Assembly: GCA_036346405.1 (NCBI GenBank)
Contig: CM070548.1
Coordinates: 49,581,779 to 49,645,778, forward strand
From: Phyllostachys edulis
Lineage: Eukaryota; Streptophyta; Magnoliopsida; Poales; Poaceae
Length of the DNA stretch: 64,000 nt
Reading direction: 5' to 3'
In this document: piece by piece, positions 43,645 to 54,790 of the stretch
Numbering within the stretch: the stretch's first letter is position 1
Layout of the letters: each line of letters starts with the position of its first letter
Program-made: the position numbers and the translations under genes
Notes under the pieces: model-generated
What the model was told of the DNA's origin: nothing
Databases searched by the model: none
What the model saw: only the letters and a program-made list of their open reading frames with translations

Positions 43645-44518
43645 TGATGAGTGGATTTGGCATGATCTTCCGATGAGAACGGTAACTACAATTGATATGA
43701 CGTTAATGATGAGGCAACTTGACCAAAACGACCAAGTTCGTCCTGCAATCGCTAAACCACACCCTTGTTGTTACCAACCGTGCCCAACACGGTTGATCTT
43801 TCTTGCAAGCAATCGAGAATCAAGCAAGAAAGAAATCACTGCAATCTGAATTGCGGATAAAAGATGAAGTTTTATTGAACAATGAAGAGGCCTGAAGTTG
43901 TCGTAGTTGGTCTAGTCGACACAAGTACACAACTGATGTTTTTGAATGAAAAACAATCTAAACAAGCCTAAGAACTAAAAGTGGCGGCCACAAAGGTTAT
44001 AAGGAGGTGGTGGCTAGGGGGCGTTAGCCTAGGGTTTGTGCGCCACCAGGGGAGCGCACATAGCCTGGGCTCGGATCCGAACACTATTACAAGGCCCAAG
44101 TTGTCTTTGACGATTATGATGTGTAGACAGCGAATCTCAAGGTGGATCCAGATCCGTTGGAAAGGTCTCGCCGTAAGCTTTCCATCAAGTACTCGATCAC
44201 CTCTAGCGGACTACGTATGTAAAAATTATGATCGTTTGAAGTCGGTGCTATCATGCTGACTCCGAAATTGGTCTGGAATTGAAATAGGCTCGGCCTGGAC
44301 TAGTTGTGATAGTAGTGTTGCTCCCCTCACCTTGGTTCCTGAGTAGAATAAAATCACATGATTTTGGTAGCAATCCATTCTAAATAGGAAAATTATGAAC
44401 TCCTACAAACGAGCTCACCTGACAATTCAACTATTGTGCACGTGCTCTCGTAATTGGTCCTTGTACAACTTCAGGTTAAGTAGTAATGGTTGCATTCATA
44501 GGAGAGATGTCCTCATGA
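43645..44518 (-). repeat. 5' LTR of the CRM-like Gypsy element
   Basis: 874 bp, TGATGAGTGGATTT at the left and GTCCTCATGA at the right on the plus strand. The last bases differ from the expected TCATCA of the partner LTR. A ~30-bp stretch present in the 3' LTR near 33915 is missing here. Confidence 0.88.
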
Positions 44519-45619
44519 CAACCTCTCAAGTTCAGAGACATACAATGCAATTTTCTCTAAAAATTTCAACACAACGTGCTATAAAATGCTAGGTACGTAC
44601 GCGTGGTCTTCGACGGAAAACATAATATCTAAAAATATTTAGGCAAGAGTGTTGTTACATTTCTTTGCAGCAAGGAAGAATCTACCATCTTAATTCTGCA
44701 GAATTGGAATCTAACAAACCTAGATAATCTGAACTTAATTATATGCTATATATTTTAAGTCTTTCGGAAAGAAGACATAGCGATCGAGAATCTAAAAGCT
44801 TGCTTATCAGATCATTTGTCACTATTTCCAAATGAATCTTCATAGTGTAGCTCATTACCATCACAGTAACCCTGCATAGGGTAACAAAACTATTACAAGC
44901 TAATTAACAAAAGGTAGGGGTCGAAGAATATGAACTCTGGCACAAAGTATAAATTAACTTTGCCATCAACAGTTGCGCATAGGATTTATTTTCTTGAAAC
45001 ACTGACACAAAGTATAAATTAACTTTGTCATCAACAGTTGTGCATACAGCTAACAGTGGATTTATTTTCTTGAAACACTGAACATTTCGGGAAAATTAGA
45101 TCAGCAACACTCTAAAGCACTCTAAAGATGCATATTTAGATGAATAAACATCACAAGCACACATGACTTTAAAATAACATCGCAAAGAGCAGAAATTTTG
45201 GAAAATGATACTCCCATGGGTGAAAAGATATTTTTACCTTGTAATGTTTTGAATGGCAGGAGAATATGTTTTTGGAGGCAAGGTAACAACGACTGTCAGT
45301 TTATTTGTTCATGTTGGCATAGTATTCAACTGAGTTTAACACAAAAGCACATTGTTTCACCGATTCACTTGGACACCTACTCGCTCTGACCTGCCTTCAC
45401 TTGGACGCCTGCTCGCTCTGACCTGCCTTGCCCTTATTGCATCTTTTGGTGCTCCTAGATCTCATTGCTACAGACTGCCAGATGCCGATGAGCAAGATGC
45501 TTATTGCATGAATGCAGCGAAGAGGGACACGATCGGAAGGTGTTGCGCAAATGGAGATGGAGGAGATGGGGAAGAGAGGGGTATTCATGTTATTTTGGAA
45601 ATGTTAAAATGGAATATTT
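44519..45619. other. Intergenic DNA with two local duplications
   Basis: 44519-44540 is the displaced tip of the inverted-repeat element at 32650-33449. 44937-45002 and 45003-45081 are direct copies (CACAAAGTATAAATTAACTT, then 'CATCAACAGTTG' and 'GGATTTATTTTCTTGAAACAC'). 45364-45427 holds two copies of a ~32-bp unit, CACTTGGACACCTACTCGCT and CACTTGGACGCCTGCTCGCT, each followed by CTGACCTGCCTT. No gene is supported. Confidence 0.6.
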
Positions 45620-46037
45620 GATGAGGACATCCCCAAATCATAACCCTCCTACTAGAACCATTGCACTCAATGGTCTTAGTACTCAAGCTAGAGCTAAACT
45701 TCTTGCTCAACAGGTGAATTTCCTCCTTAATGAATTTCCCTTCGATTTACATGAGAATGTACTACTACCTATTGCACATACATTGTGTGTACTCAGGTTT
45801 CACCAAAAGGAGGAATGGTGCAATTCAAGAGTGAAGGAAGATCAACTCAAGCAAGGAGATTGGACATCCAAGCATTTCGGCCAAACCCTAGTAAGAGAGA
45901 AGTCACCTGCAACCCCAATTCTAGTGGCGGACCCAGGATTTCCAGGATGGGTGTTTGAAGTTACAAAAATATCATTCAATGCTTTTCCTAGGGAGTCAAA
46001 CAATTCACATATTTGTGTTTTACTGGCGGAAGGATGA
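45620..46037 (+). pseudogene. Fragment of a Gypsy pol C-terminus
   Basis: The plus-strand frame contains GLSTQARAKLLAQQVNFLL and LPIAHTLCVLRF. This resembles the (T)RARAK-L-xQQVNxxL...LLRF tail at the end of plant Gypsy pol proteins, upstream of the 3' LTR (family knowledge). Nothing else of the element is recognised here. From ~45925 GTGGCGGACCCAGGATTT looks like the end of a hAT-type DNA transposon. Open to 46037 but surely a relic. Confidence 0.5.
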
Positions 46038-46040
46038 AAA

Positions 46041-46575
46041 ATTGAATATACAGAGGATAATTCTCTTATTTTGTGATTGTCAGTCTATTGTTGAATTATT
46101 AGGGTCCTCTCTTTGAGCATGGATAATTGCAAACAACATTCAGTCATTTTTTTTGGAAACAACATCATAGCACTTTTCAGAAAATCAGTAAGTCTTAATG
46201 GATAGACCACCGAAAATTGCACGGTACATCAAGTTAATTGATCTAACCTAAGCATTTTGATTATGAAAGAAAGAAAGAAAAGCCAAAAATAGACTTCAAA
46301 AGTAGCCCAGTTAACTGTATTAGTTATCAATAAATTCAATGAGCTAGCATCTTTTGATTTTTAGCACCGAATGAAAGCTACCTAATACTCCTGTAAAATA
46401 ATTAATAGAAATGCATTAAATTTTGAAGCATATCACATTAACCGTCCAAGGTTTAGCTGTATCATTCATCTAATTAAATGAAGCAAGCAACAAGAACATT
46501 CACTATCATTGTCGAGCCAAAATAGCTTGGGAGAAAAATCTGAAGTAGTTTTATTTTGGTGATAATTAACTAATT
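46041..46575. other. AT-rich intergenic DNA, nothing recognised
   Basis: No open frame of note, repeat unit or element end that I can support. Confidence 0.5.
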
Positions 46576-46864
46576 TAACAGTTGGAGGAATTCTCCTCCG
46601 GTCGCACGGCCACGTCGCCCGCAAAAATGGGGCCATCCGATCGCGCTGAAGCTTGCTCGCGGCTGCCCGATCCTGGTCGTCACGCATCGTGCGAACGAGA
46701 GATGCTGGAGCGGCCACGTCGCCCCGAGAGCTACTCCTTCCGTCTCCTCGCTGCTTTCCCCTTTGATTCCTATCCCCTCCCTCTCCCTTTTCCACAAGCA
46801 CCGTCGGCTCGTCCCTCTACCTACCCTACCCTCCCCAGTCTACCTTCGCCGCCACTTCCGCTCC
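46576..46864 (+). other. GC-rich, gene-leader-like flank of the second Gypsy element
   Basis: CpG-rich sequence changing into C/T-rich text (46730-46864), like a grass promoter and 5' UTR. After the Gypsy element the same character resumes at 54311-54790. Together they look like the 5' end of a host or captured gene split by the insertion. No coding domain is recognised. Confidence 0.4.
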
Positions 46865-47316
46865 TGTCAGGACCTAAACGATTCCCGACTGAAATGAACC
46901 GGATCCTACCGAAATTGATCAGAATAAGATTGGGGAAAGTGCTCTACCACAAAGCATACTCCTAACAAACTAGCTATGGAACATGATATTTGCTTTTCGA
47001 TACCCTTCTCATTACGACTGCCAGGTCTTAAGCCTGTGAGTTTAGCCGAATTCTGAGCGAAGCTGCGGTAAAAGTTCAGACTTCTGACAACTCCATTCAA
47101 ACGAAAAGGTAATGACAGTAAACAGTGCTAAGAAGTAAATGTAAATTCATACGCCACCGTTGGATCTCATTTACAGCGCCTGTACTTCCCATCCACTCCG
47201 TTCATGCTGGTTACTTGAAATCGTCAAAGCATCTCAGGCAACGCCGACTTTGGTTTTCAGCATAGAAGTCTTCAAGTCTTGTCTCCAGACTTTAGTAACT
47301 CTCAGAAATCCTGACA
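46865..47316 (-). repeat. 3' LTR of the chromodomain Gypsy element
   Basis: 452 bp, near-identical to 53858-54310. The main differences cluster near 47050-47085. Confidence 0.92.
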
Positions 47317-47345
47317 ATGCCCCCTCCTTGAGTGAAACCTTGTCC

Positions 47346-47870
47346 TCAAGGTTTAAACTGTGGAAATGTCCTCTGAATAAATGGAACATCCTCCCATGTC
47401 GCATCTTCTGGTGCAAGGTTGAGCCATTGGATCAGCCACTGCGCTGCTATAGCATTTCCTCTTGGCACAATTCTCCTGTCCAGCACCATTACCGGTTCAG
47501 TTTTTATCTTTCCATCATCACTTACCAGTGGTAAATTGGCTAAAGGAACCACATTTAGCCCCAAATGCTTCTTCAATTGGCTGACGTGAAAAACTAGGTG
47601 TATGGTGGTGTCTTCTGGAAGCTGCAATTTATAAGCTACTCTCCCCACCCTTTCCATTACACGAAAGGGTCCATAGAACTTCGCCCGGAGTTTGAGAGAT
47701 CCTCTCAGCCCAAATGCGTTTTGCCGATAGGGCTGCATTTTCAAATATACCATATTGCCCTCTTGAAATGTTCTCTCCGTTCTTTTTCGATCAGCATATT
47801 GTTTGATTTTGTTTTGAGCTTGTTGCAGATTGGTTTTCAACTCCCTCAGTATTCTTTCCTTTTCCACCAC
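47346..47870 (-). pseudogene. Integrase C-terminus with chromodomain
   Basis: A 174-aa minus-strand frame: KQYADRKRTERTFQEGNMVY, the GPY/F-type KFYGPFRVMERVG region, HLVFHVSQLKKH, and a chromodomain-like DRRIVPRGNAIAAQWLIQW followed by LAPEDATWED. A chromodomain after integrase defines chromoviruses. This frame is separated from the integrase core (47892-49085) by a short stop-containing junction. Confidence 0.88.
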
Positions 47871-47891
47871 AAATCACGGGCCTCTTCGTCG

Positions 47892-49047
47892 TTACGGTAT
47901 AGATATCTCACCCACTTGAGGAGGTACATACCCATATAAAGCTTGAAATGGTGTCATCTTAAGAGAAGTATGGTATGTTGTGTTATACCACCATTCTGCC
48001 ATAGCCAGCCATGTATACCAATTCTTAGGTTCCTGGAAGACCATACACCTCAAGTATGCTTCTAGGTATTGATTAACTCGTTCTGTTTGCCCATCGGTTT
48101 GAGGATGGTACGAGGTACTGAAATTCAGTTTTACTTGGAGTGAATTGAATATCTCTTGAAACAGTTTGCTGGTGAATATTCGATCCCAGTCTGTGATAAT
48201 GGCAGTGGGCATTCCATGCAACTTGAAGATGTTATCCATAAATATCTGTGCTACTTGCTGCACTGAATAGGGATGAGACATTGCTAAGAAATGTGCATAC
48301 TTCGTTAGTCTATCCACAACTACTAAGATGACATCTCTGTTCCTTGATTTGGGCAACCCTTCTATGAAGTCCATTGTGATATGTGTCCATGCCATGTCAG
48401 GTATAGGTAATGGGTCTAACAAGCCTGGGATAGCTACATGTTCTGCTTTACTCAATTGGCAAATGGGACATTCTGAAACATACTTTTCTATTTGCTTTCT
48501 TAACCTTGGCCAATAGAACACCTTCTTGATCTGATGGTAAGTCGCCCTTGACCCGGAGTGTCCACCAATAGCAGACTTGTGCAAAGAGTCCATCACTTGC
48601 TGCCTCATGTTGTGATTTTTCCCAACATATATCTTATGTTTGAATCTGATTATTCCTCCTTCTAGTGTTAACCTGGGATCTTGATTGGTCTCAGATTGTA
48701 AGGTCTCCAACATCTTGAACGCTTCTGGGTCCCCTGTGTAACTCTTTTTTATATCCTCCACCCATTCAGGTTGCACACATGTCAGTGCATTGCAATCACC
48801 TTCTTGTTCCACAATTTCAGTGTTTCTTCGGGACAGTGCATCTGCCACTATGTTCTCTTTCCCTTTCTTGTACTCAATACTGTAATCAAATTCCAATAAT
48901 TTCAAAAGTAATTTATGTTGAATTCCTTCAGTTAATCTCTGTGTAGTCATAAATTTCAGACTCTGCTGGTCTGTTCTTATAATCAGAGGATTACCCAACA
49001 AGTAATGCCTCCATTTCCTTAATGCTTCTAGTATGGCAAGTGCTTCT
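47892..49047 (-). pseudogene. RNase H end and integrase core
   Basis: Minus strand: LEALRKWRHYLLGNPLIIRT and KGKENIVADALSRRN (RNase H), GGHSGSRATYHQIKKVFYWP and CPICQ (HHCC zinc region, near 48480-48570), MDFIEGLPKSRNRDVILVVV (first Asp), IITDWDRIFTSKLF (second Asp, with Trp where Arg is usual) and YHPQTDGQTERVNQ (catalytic Glu). About 385 codons are open. The frame's apparent first residues (to 49085) belong to the solo LTR; the true upstream part is at 50604. Confidence 0.9.
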
Positions 49048-50598
49048 TGTAGGGTCACGGGGTAGGCTACGATAGCTACAAACAAAAATTTCTACCACGC
49101 GAACCAGGAAGCCAAGCAAGTAGATGATCACGGATCGTTACCACAGAGCCTTGAGAGCGGCGGAAGAAGGATTGGGCGATGCGGTCCAACGAAGAGCGCG
49201 TCGATGAAGCGGTCGTAGTTGATCGTCCAACGTCCTCACGAGCCGATCGTCTCCTCCAGCAACGTCTGCGGTTCCTTGTGAAGATCGCGGATCGTCCTCA
49301 AAGCGCAACAATCGTAGTAAGCGCCTCTCACGGTATCCACCGCCGGGGAAGGAACAACCGAGCGTCGGTGTGCGGCACCAAGTCGCGCGGTGGAGCTCTC
49401 AAGGAGATGGCGGCTAGGGTTTGGTGGTGTTTCACGCATCTTTCCAATAGCCTCATGCACCTCCTTATATAGTGCTCGTGGCGGATCCTATCCGGACATC
49501 GTTCTGAATCGTATTCGTCTTGGTTTGTTCCAACCCGTTAAGTGTGTGACCACAGCAGGTTCATGTGTAGTTCGGTTGTGAGTCGAAACCGTTTTCGACC
49601 ACAAGTCGTGGCGGCTCCTAGCGAGCATATCGATTCCCGAATACACACAAATTATATCGGACGAACCTTAATGCAATATGATCTCGACTAGGTCTTCATC
49701 ACTTACGACCGTGTCCTATCGTATACGACCGGTTCGTATGTGGTCACGACGATTCGTAACTCCTACGACGAGTTACGACCACTTTGTGATTACGTTCGAC
49801 CGATCTACGACTAGCTCGTATTTGCATACGACGATCAGAAGCTATTCGACTGGCGACCTACTTGTGTATACTCCCTTTGCCTCACGATGTCCGGTTGAAC
49901 TCGGGTGAGATGTTGTGTCATCCATGGACTATTCAATACTTTCTCGTCGAGTATCGAGATAACCTTATGTGGTCGAACACACCGACTACTAGTGGCATGG
50001 CCATGCACTTTCTTTATCCGATCAACGAGGGGCCGAGACATCTCTCTGTTATGTTAGGAGGGCAAATCCCATATCCGACTAGTCACATTCCTCTGCATGT
50101 TTCATAGCATACCCAAAGCCACCTTTATAACTACCCGATTCTGGTGTAGCGTTTGGCAACCCCTAAGAGTGCTCTTACACATGTAGGAAACCATGTTGAT
50201 CTCGGTCTAAGGATTATACATCATCATTGCTTGAGACCAACTAATGACACATAGATTCATAACAATCTCAATAGTGCCTCAAGGTGGGTCTTATCCAACA
50301 TCATGTTCTCTAACATGTGTCCATATTATTGGTTTGATATCTCCATATCTATGACTCGTGAAACATAGTCATCAACCAATACATATGCTAGTCTATTCAT
50401 ATGTGTCCTCATATGTTTACGACCAGGGATCGTGTAAGAATAATTATCGCAGAAATATAGAGTTTCACAACCAAGTCACATACTTGATAATAAATATTAA
50501 CAATATTATTCTAGGAACAAGATAACACATTATCCAATGTCATGAACATAATGAAATATAATCATCTCTATGATTGCCTCTAGGGCATATTTCCAACA
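49048..50598 (-). mobile_element. Solo Copia LTR, Angela/BARE/RIRE1-like, target duplication CTTCT
   Basis: On the minus strand it starts TGTTGGAAATATGCCCTAGAGG, the well-known start of Angela/BARE/RIRE1 LTRs in grasses, and ends CGTGACCCTACA. CTTCT is present at 49043-49047 and 50599-50603. At 1551 bp it fits the LTR length of that lineage. It splits the RNase H coding region of the Gypsy element, so it is younger. No interior is present, so LTR-LTR recombination has occurred. Confidence 0.9.
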
Positions 50599-50603
50599 CT
50601 TCT

Positions 50604-51610
50604 TTCTCATAAATTGATTTCCCAGCCGCTTTGACTCCTAAAGATTTGCTGAAAAAAGATATGGGTTTTCCAGACTGCATGAGCACGGCCCCGGTTCCAA
50701 CATTGCAAGCATCAGCTTCAATTATGAAAGGCTGAGAAAAGTTGGGTACTGCTAGCACCGGACTTGTGGTCATTACTCTTTTTAATGTTTCAAAAGCATC
50801 ATCTTGATCTTTACCCCATTGAAATCCATCCTTCCTGAGCATGTCATGCAATGGTCTACAAATCCTCCCATAATTCCTTATGAACCTTCTATAATATCCT
50901 ATTAATCTGAGAAATCCCCTTAACTTAGACACTCCATCATGTTTCGGCCAAGTAACCACATCAATGATTTTTTTTTTTGGGTCTGTAGCCACTCCTTTTC
51001 CTGAAATGATGTGTCCCAAATACTCTACACTCTCTTCAGCAAAAGAACACTTACTCTTCTTGACTGTCAGCTGGTTCTTTCTCAAGATCTCAAATGTTTC
51101 TTTTAAGTGAGGAACATGCTCATCAAGACCTTTGCTATATACCAGAATATCGTCAAAGAATACTAAAATAATTTTTCTCAATTGGGCAGCAAAGATGCTA
51201 TTCATTAGAGCCTGAAATGTGGCAGGGGCATTAGTGAGGCCAAAGGGCATTACTGTGTATTCATAATGACCCATATGAGTCTTGAACGCTGTTTTAGTGA
51301 TATCTTCCTCGGCCATCCTAACTTGGTGATACCCTGACCTGAGATCCAACTTGCTGAATATTGTGGCTCCATGTAACTCATCTAGCAAGTCCTCGATCAC
51401 TGGCAAAGGAAACTTGTTCTTTATAGTTAATGCATTCAATTGTCTGTAATCCACACATAATCTCCAACCATCCTTCTTTCTCACCATGGCAATTTGGAGA
51501 GGAGTAAGGGCTAATGCTTGTTCTAATCTCTTGAGATCTTAGCATCTTCCTTATAATGTCCTCCATAGCCTCCTTCTGCTGGTGTGGTACTCTATAGGGT
51601 CTCAAATTTG
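50604..51610 (-). pseudogene. Reverse transcriptase and RNase H start of the chromodomain element
   Basis: A ~300-codon minus-strand frame: KKDGWRLCVDYRQLN, KFPLPVIEDLLDELHGATIF, VMPFGLTNAPATFQALMN, VFFDDILVYSKGLDEH (intact FFDD active site, near 51150), SFAEESVEYLGHIIS, and RNase H FIIEADACNVGTGAVLMQSG through KSIYEKE at the solo LTR. A shift near 51490 separates it from the MRPYRVPHQQKEAMEDII-type RT leader (51605). Confidence 0.92.
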
Positions 51611-51680
51611 GTGGTATTGCCCCCTCTTTTAGGTGGATATGGTGATCACAGCTTCTAGTTGGAGGTAATCCCTGTACTTC

Positions 51681-52367
51681 CTAGAAAATATCATCGTACA
51701 ATTTTAGAAGTTGTTCAATTCGAACATCATATAATTCCGGTCTCTTCTTTTCTCCAACTTCCACTCCCTGTACTTGAATGAAGTATCCCATCACCTTCTT
51801 ATGTATCATCTTCTGCAGTTTCTGATGGTCAATTACTAGTGGCCTCCTGGGTACAGTGTGATCTTGGAAGGTAACATTCTTTCCCTTGTGAGTAATTCCC
51901 AATGTTCGTTGTTTCAAATCAAGGCAAATGGGACTGTGCTCAAAAATCGATCGACCCTAGTATAATATCATAACTTTTAAGCTTAATGAGCTTGAATGTG
52001 TTTGCAAATTTAGCTCCTAAATTCTATACTCATTAAGGCCACCATAGCATCGAGATTAGTTCACCACCACCACCTCTAGTGATTTTTTTGCACGAGTTGG
52101 ATTCACTCTACACCCACTCTTCAGAGCAAACTCATAACTCATAAAAGTGTTGGTGCTACCACTGTCTACCAGGGCTACTGCTCTCTTGTCCTCTATCTAC
52201 GTGATTAGAGAAAAGGTTACAGGTCCAGAAGTTCCCTTAACAGCATAGGCTGGTATCAACATGAGTTGCTCTTGGTTTTCCTCATGTTCAGGGCTACTGG
52301 GAGCAGTTTTGAAATCTACTTCTGCTTTATCTTCCATTTCTTGTTCACAGGTTAAACCTTCCTCTTG
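51681..52367 (-). pseudogene. Protease region of the chromodomain element
   Basis: Minus-strand frame 51917-51681 and shifted upstream frames. Near 52150-52190 the sequence reads as an aspartic-protease ALVDSGSTNTFMS-type active site, followed by degraded text with a stop near 52050. The KQRTLGITHKGKNVTFQDH part corresponds to the linker before RT. Confidence 0.7.
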
Positions 52368-53168
52368 TTATTCTTGCAAGATGTGAATGGTTCTGCCGAT
52401 TTTACATTTATGTTGGTAATGCCAAGGTTCTTGGCAATAATAACACTTCTTCTTATCTTGTTCAGTGGGTTTTTGCTCAGGTTTCAGTATTCCCTTTGAA
52501 GTGTTAGCCTGCGGCCCCTTCTGTCCATTTGTTCTGAAGTTGTTGTTGACGCTTGCAGGAAACTTATTCCTGTTGAAACTTCCCTGGCCACTATTTCTTT
52601 TTGCTGTTGCTGACTTTTCATAAATCCTGGCATACCAATAAGCCTCCAACATACTTTGTGGCCTTTGTCCACTAACATCATGCTTGATTTTCCCTCTTAG
52701 CCCTCCAATAAAACAGCTCATTAAGAAAGCTTCTTGCAAGTAAGGATGGTCTCTTTTAACCAAGGATATGCACTCTTCAAATCGATCAATATAATTGGAC
52801 ACATTGGCGACCCCTTGTTTCATATTCTGTAGTTGCTCTATTGCATCATGAGCATTGACTTCAGAAAATCTGTCTCTAAGCATAGCACAAAACTGATTCC
52901 AATTCAACACTTGCCATGGTACCCCAATGCCTTTGAACCAGTTGGCAGCCCTACCTTGCAGGTGTCCTGATGAAATGTTTACCCATTGTTCCACTAGACT
53001 TCCTGATATCTCATAAAACTTTTCACATTGTTTCAACCAGTTAATAGGGTCTTCTCCTGAAAATAATGGGATCTCAAGTCTAGGTCCCTTAATGATGGCT
53101 TCCGCATAATTGGTGTTTATTCCAGAATCTCTATTGAAAGTATGTCCCTGTGAATCCATCATCTGCAC
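52368..53168 (-). pseudogene. Gag of the chromodomain element, main part
   Basis: A 266-aa frame: IPLFSGEDPINWLKQCEKFY, LQGRAANWFKGIG, FCAMLRDRFSEVNAHDAIEQ, MKQGVANVSNYIDRFEE and SCFIGGLRGKIKHDV are the retrotransposon-gag core. Near the end CYYCQEPWHYQHKC is a C-x2-C-x4-H-x4-C zinc knuckle. It is open throughout but separated by a stop from the N-terminal part at 53185-53754. Confidence 0.9.
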
Positions 53169-53184
53169 TCCTGGATTTTGTCCA

Positions 53185-53754
53185 TTAAATCTGCCACTTA
53201 TGAATTGTCACTGGATTGTACTGATTTTGATGGAAAAAACTGTGATTCCATTCAATGCCATATGGATTACCAGCCTGAGAATTGTTAATGATACCTGCAT
53301 TTAGTCCTTGTCCCATCCCTTGATGGGTCAGATTTGTGGCTGCCCTTCCCTCGTTGGTAAGTACTGGTGCTATGCAAGGGTTCACAGTATTGTGTTCAAC
53401 GGTAAACTGAACTGGTGGATGTTCTCTCTGAATATCCCCCAGTCCCCTCAAGTTCACATTGCTTCTGAGGTTTTGAGGTATCCGGACTTCATCTACTCCC
53501 CTTGGCTCCCCATTCTCCTCAGCAAATTTAACTGGAGGTATTGCAGTATGAAGTGTAGAGTCATTTACCTTGGTCGCTGGGACTAATGGCTCAGTTGGAC
53601 AGATCTTCTTCAAAAAGTTCTTGATCTCCAAGATGTCTCCCCTCAAATCCGCTAGTTTCCCTTTAATCATTTGGATCTCCGGGACAACATCGAGCTCCTC
53701 CTCACCCTCAGCCAAATCTCCCTTGGATCTGGTCTTGACCATCTTCTCCGCCAC
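53185..53754 (-). pseudogene. Gag N-terminal part of the chromodomain element
   Basis: A 189-aa frame starting MAEKMVKTRSKGDLAEGEEE, with a short coiled-coil-like region (IKGKLADLRGDILEIKNFLK), then Asn/Gln/Pro-rich linker. It is followed after a stop by the gag core. It starts ~100 bp after the 5' LTR, as expected for a Gypsy gag start. Confidence 0.8.
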
Positions 53755-53857
53755 TTGCAGATCGATGCAGGTTTGGGAATTTTACAGCTGCCTCTACTTC
53801 CTGCCAACCCTTACCCAATCAATCTCCACACCAAGAACAGTATTGCTCTGATACCTT

Positions 53858-54310
53858 TGTCAGGACCTAAACGATTCCCGACTGAAATGAACCGGATCCT
53901 ACCGAAATTGATCAGAATAAGATTGGGGAAAGTGCTCTACCGCAAAGCATACTCCTAACAAACTAGCTATGGAACATGATATTTGCTTTTCGATACCCTT
54001 CTCATTACGACTGCCAGGTCTTAAGCCTGTGAGTTTAGCCGAATTACAGAGAGTAACTGCAGTAAAAGTTCAGACTTACAGCAACTCCATTCAAACGAAA
54101 AGGTAATGACAGTAAACAGCGCTAAGAAGTAAATGTAAATTCATACGCCACCGTTGGATCTCATTTACAGCGCCTGTACTTCCCATCCTCTCCGTTCATG
54201 CTGGTTACTTGAAATCGTCAAAGCATCTCAGGCAACGCCGACTTTGGTTTTCAGCATAGAAGTCTTCAAGTCTTGTCTCCAGACATTAGTAACTCTCAGA
54301 AATCCTGACA
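53858..54310 (-). repeat. 5' LTR of the chromodomain Gypsy element
   Basis: 453 bp, TGTCAGGACC to AATCCTGACA. Preceded on the plus strand by the complement of the tRNA primer site (GCTCTGATACC, 53845-53855). Confidence 0.92.
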
Positions 54311-54790
54311 GCCGCAACCGCTGCCGCCACCCTCTTCGCCTCCTCTCTCCCGCCCCCTTGGTCTTCTCCTTCCCGCCGCAACCGCTGCCGCCACCCTCTT
54401 CGCCTCCTCTCTCCCGCACGCCTCCGGCCGCCATGCCTCGCGCTGCGTTGCCTTTGGCCGCCATGCTTCGCACCGTCTCGCCTCTGGCCTCTTCTCGGCC
54501 CTGTGCTACCGTTCCTCTCCCTCTTCGTCCTCCTCCCCACGCGCCATCACCACCTGCCTGTGCCGACGCTCCCCCGTCTTCTCCGCCTCCACCGCACCCC
54601 TACGCATAGCCCGGTCTACCCTTCCGGCTCCCCGCAACCCCACCGACATCCCCGGTCGCCATCTCTCCTGCTGCCGACACCATCCGACATGGAGTGACGG
54701 ATCTGTCGGCCACGGCTTAGATCTGGCCGGATCCAAGCCTTCTCCTCCCCGTGAGCTCAAACTGCTGGAGCTTCGTCCTATGCAGGTACG
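54311..54790 (+). other. GC-rich leader-like region with a 66-bp tandem duplication
   Basis: CCGCAACCGCTGCCGCCACC plus the following ~40 bases occur twice, at about 54312 and 54378. Further on the sequence is Pro/Arg/Ala-coding without a recognised domain and ends at a good splice-donor-like CCTATGCAG|GTACG (54786). It appears to be the continuation of 46576-46864: a gene 5' end broken by the Gypsy insertion. Confidence 0.45.

Larger units (their letters stand above)
33450..44518 (-). mobile_element. Gypsy chromovirus, probably CRM-like, split by a solo LTR
   Basis: LTRs 33450-34348 and 43645-44518 (899 and 874 bp) start TGATGAG and end CCTCATCA/CCTCATGA. On the minus strand a primer site TGGTATCAGAGC (complement 43631-43642) follows the 5' LTR and a purine tract (AAGAAGAGGAGGA) precedes the 3' LTR. 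Gag, protease, RT, RNase H and integrase remnants lie in Gypsy order. Pol reads through the purine tract and 29 codons into the 3' LTR, ending GPITRARAR. That architecture, the TGATGA...CATCA ends and the LTR length are those of CRM-type centromeric retrotransposons (family knowledge); the subfamily call is an inference. Flanks TAACT and CAACC look like one diverged target duplication. Confidence 0.88.
46865..54310 (-). mobile_element. Gypsy chromovirus with chromodomain, Reina-like size
   Basis: LTRs 46865-47316 (452 bp) and 53858-54310 (453 bp) start TGTCAGGACC and end AATCCTGACA, with an 8-bp inverted repeat TGTCAGGA/TCCTGACA. They differ at only about 15-20 positions, so the insertion is young. 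Without the solo Copia LTR inside it the element is ~5.9 kb. On the minus strand the primer site GGTATCAGAGC follows the 5' LTR (complement ending near 53855), and AAGGAGGGGGCAT precedes the 3' LTR. Gag, RT, integrase and chromodomain are well preserved. The flanks (GCTCC left, GCCGC right) are not a clean target duplication. Confidence 0.93.

Noticed and set aside
47892..49085. 397-aa minus-strand frame as a host enzyme gene
   Set aside because: It contains RNase H and integrase motifs and sits between matching LTRs; its first residues are solo-LTR sequence read through.
50540..51487. 315-aa frame as a complete protein
   Set aside because: Its C-terminal part from 50603 leftward is the foreign solo Copia LTR; the real RNase H continues at 49047.
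33450..54310. Endogenous pararetrovirus or other viral insertion
   Set aside because: Both elements have LTRs, tRNA-Met primer sites and integrase; no movement or coat protein motifs were seen.
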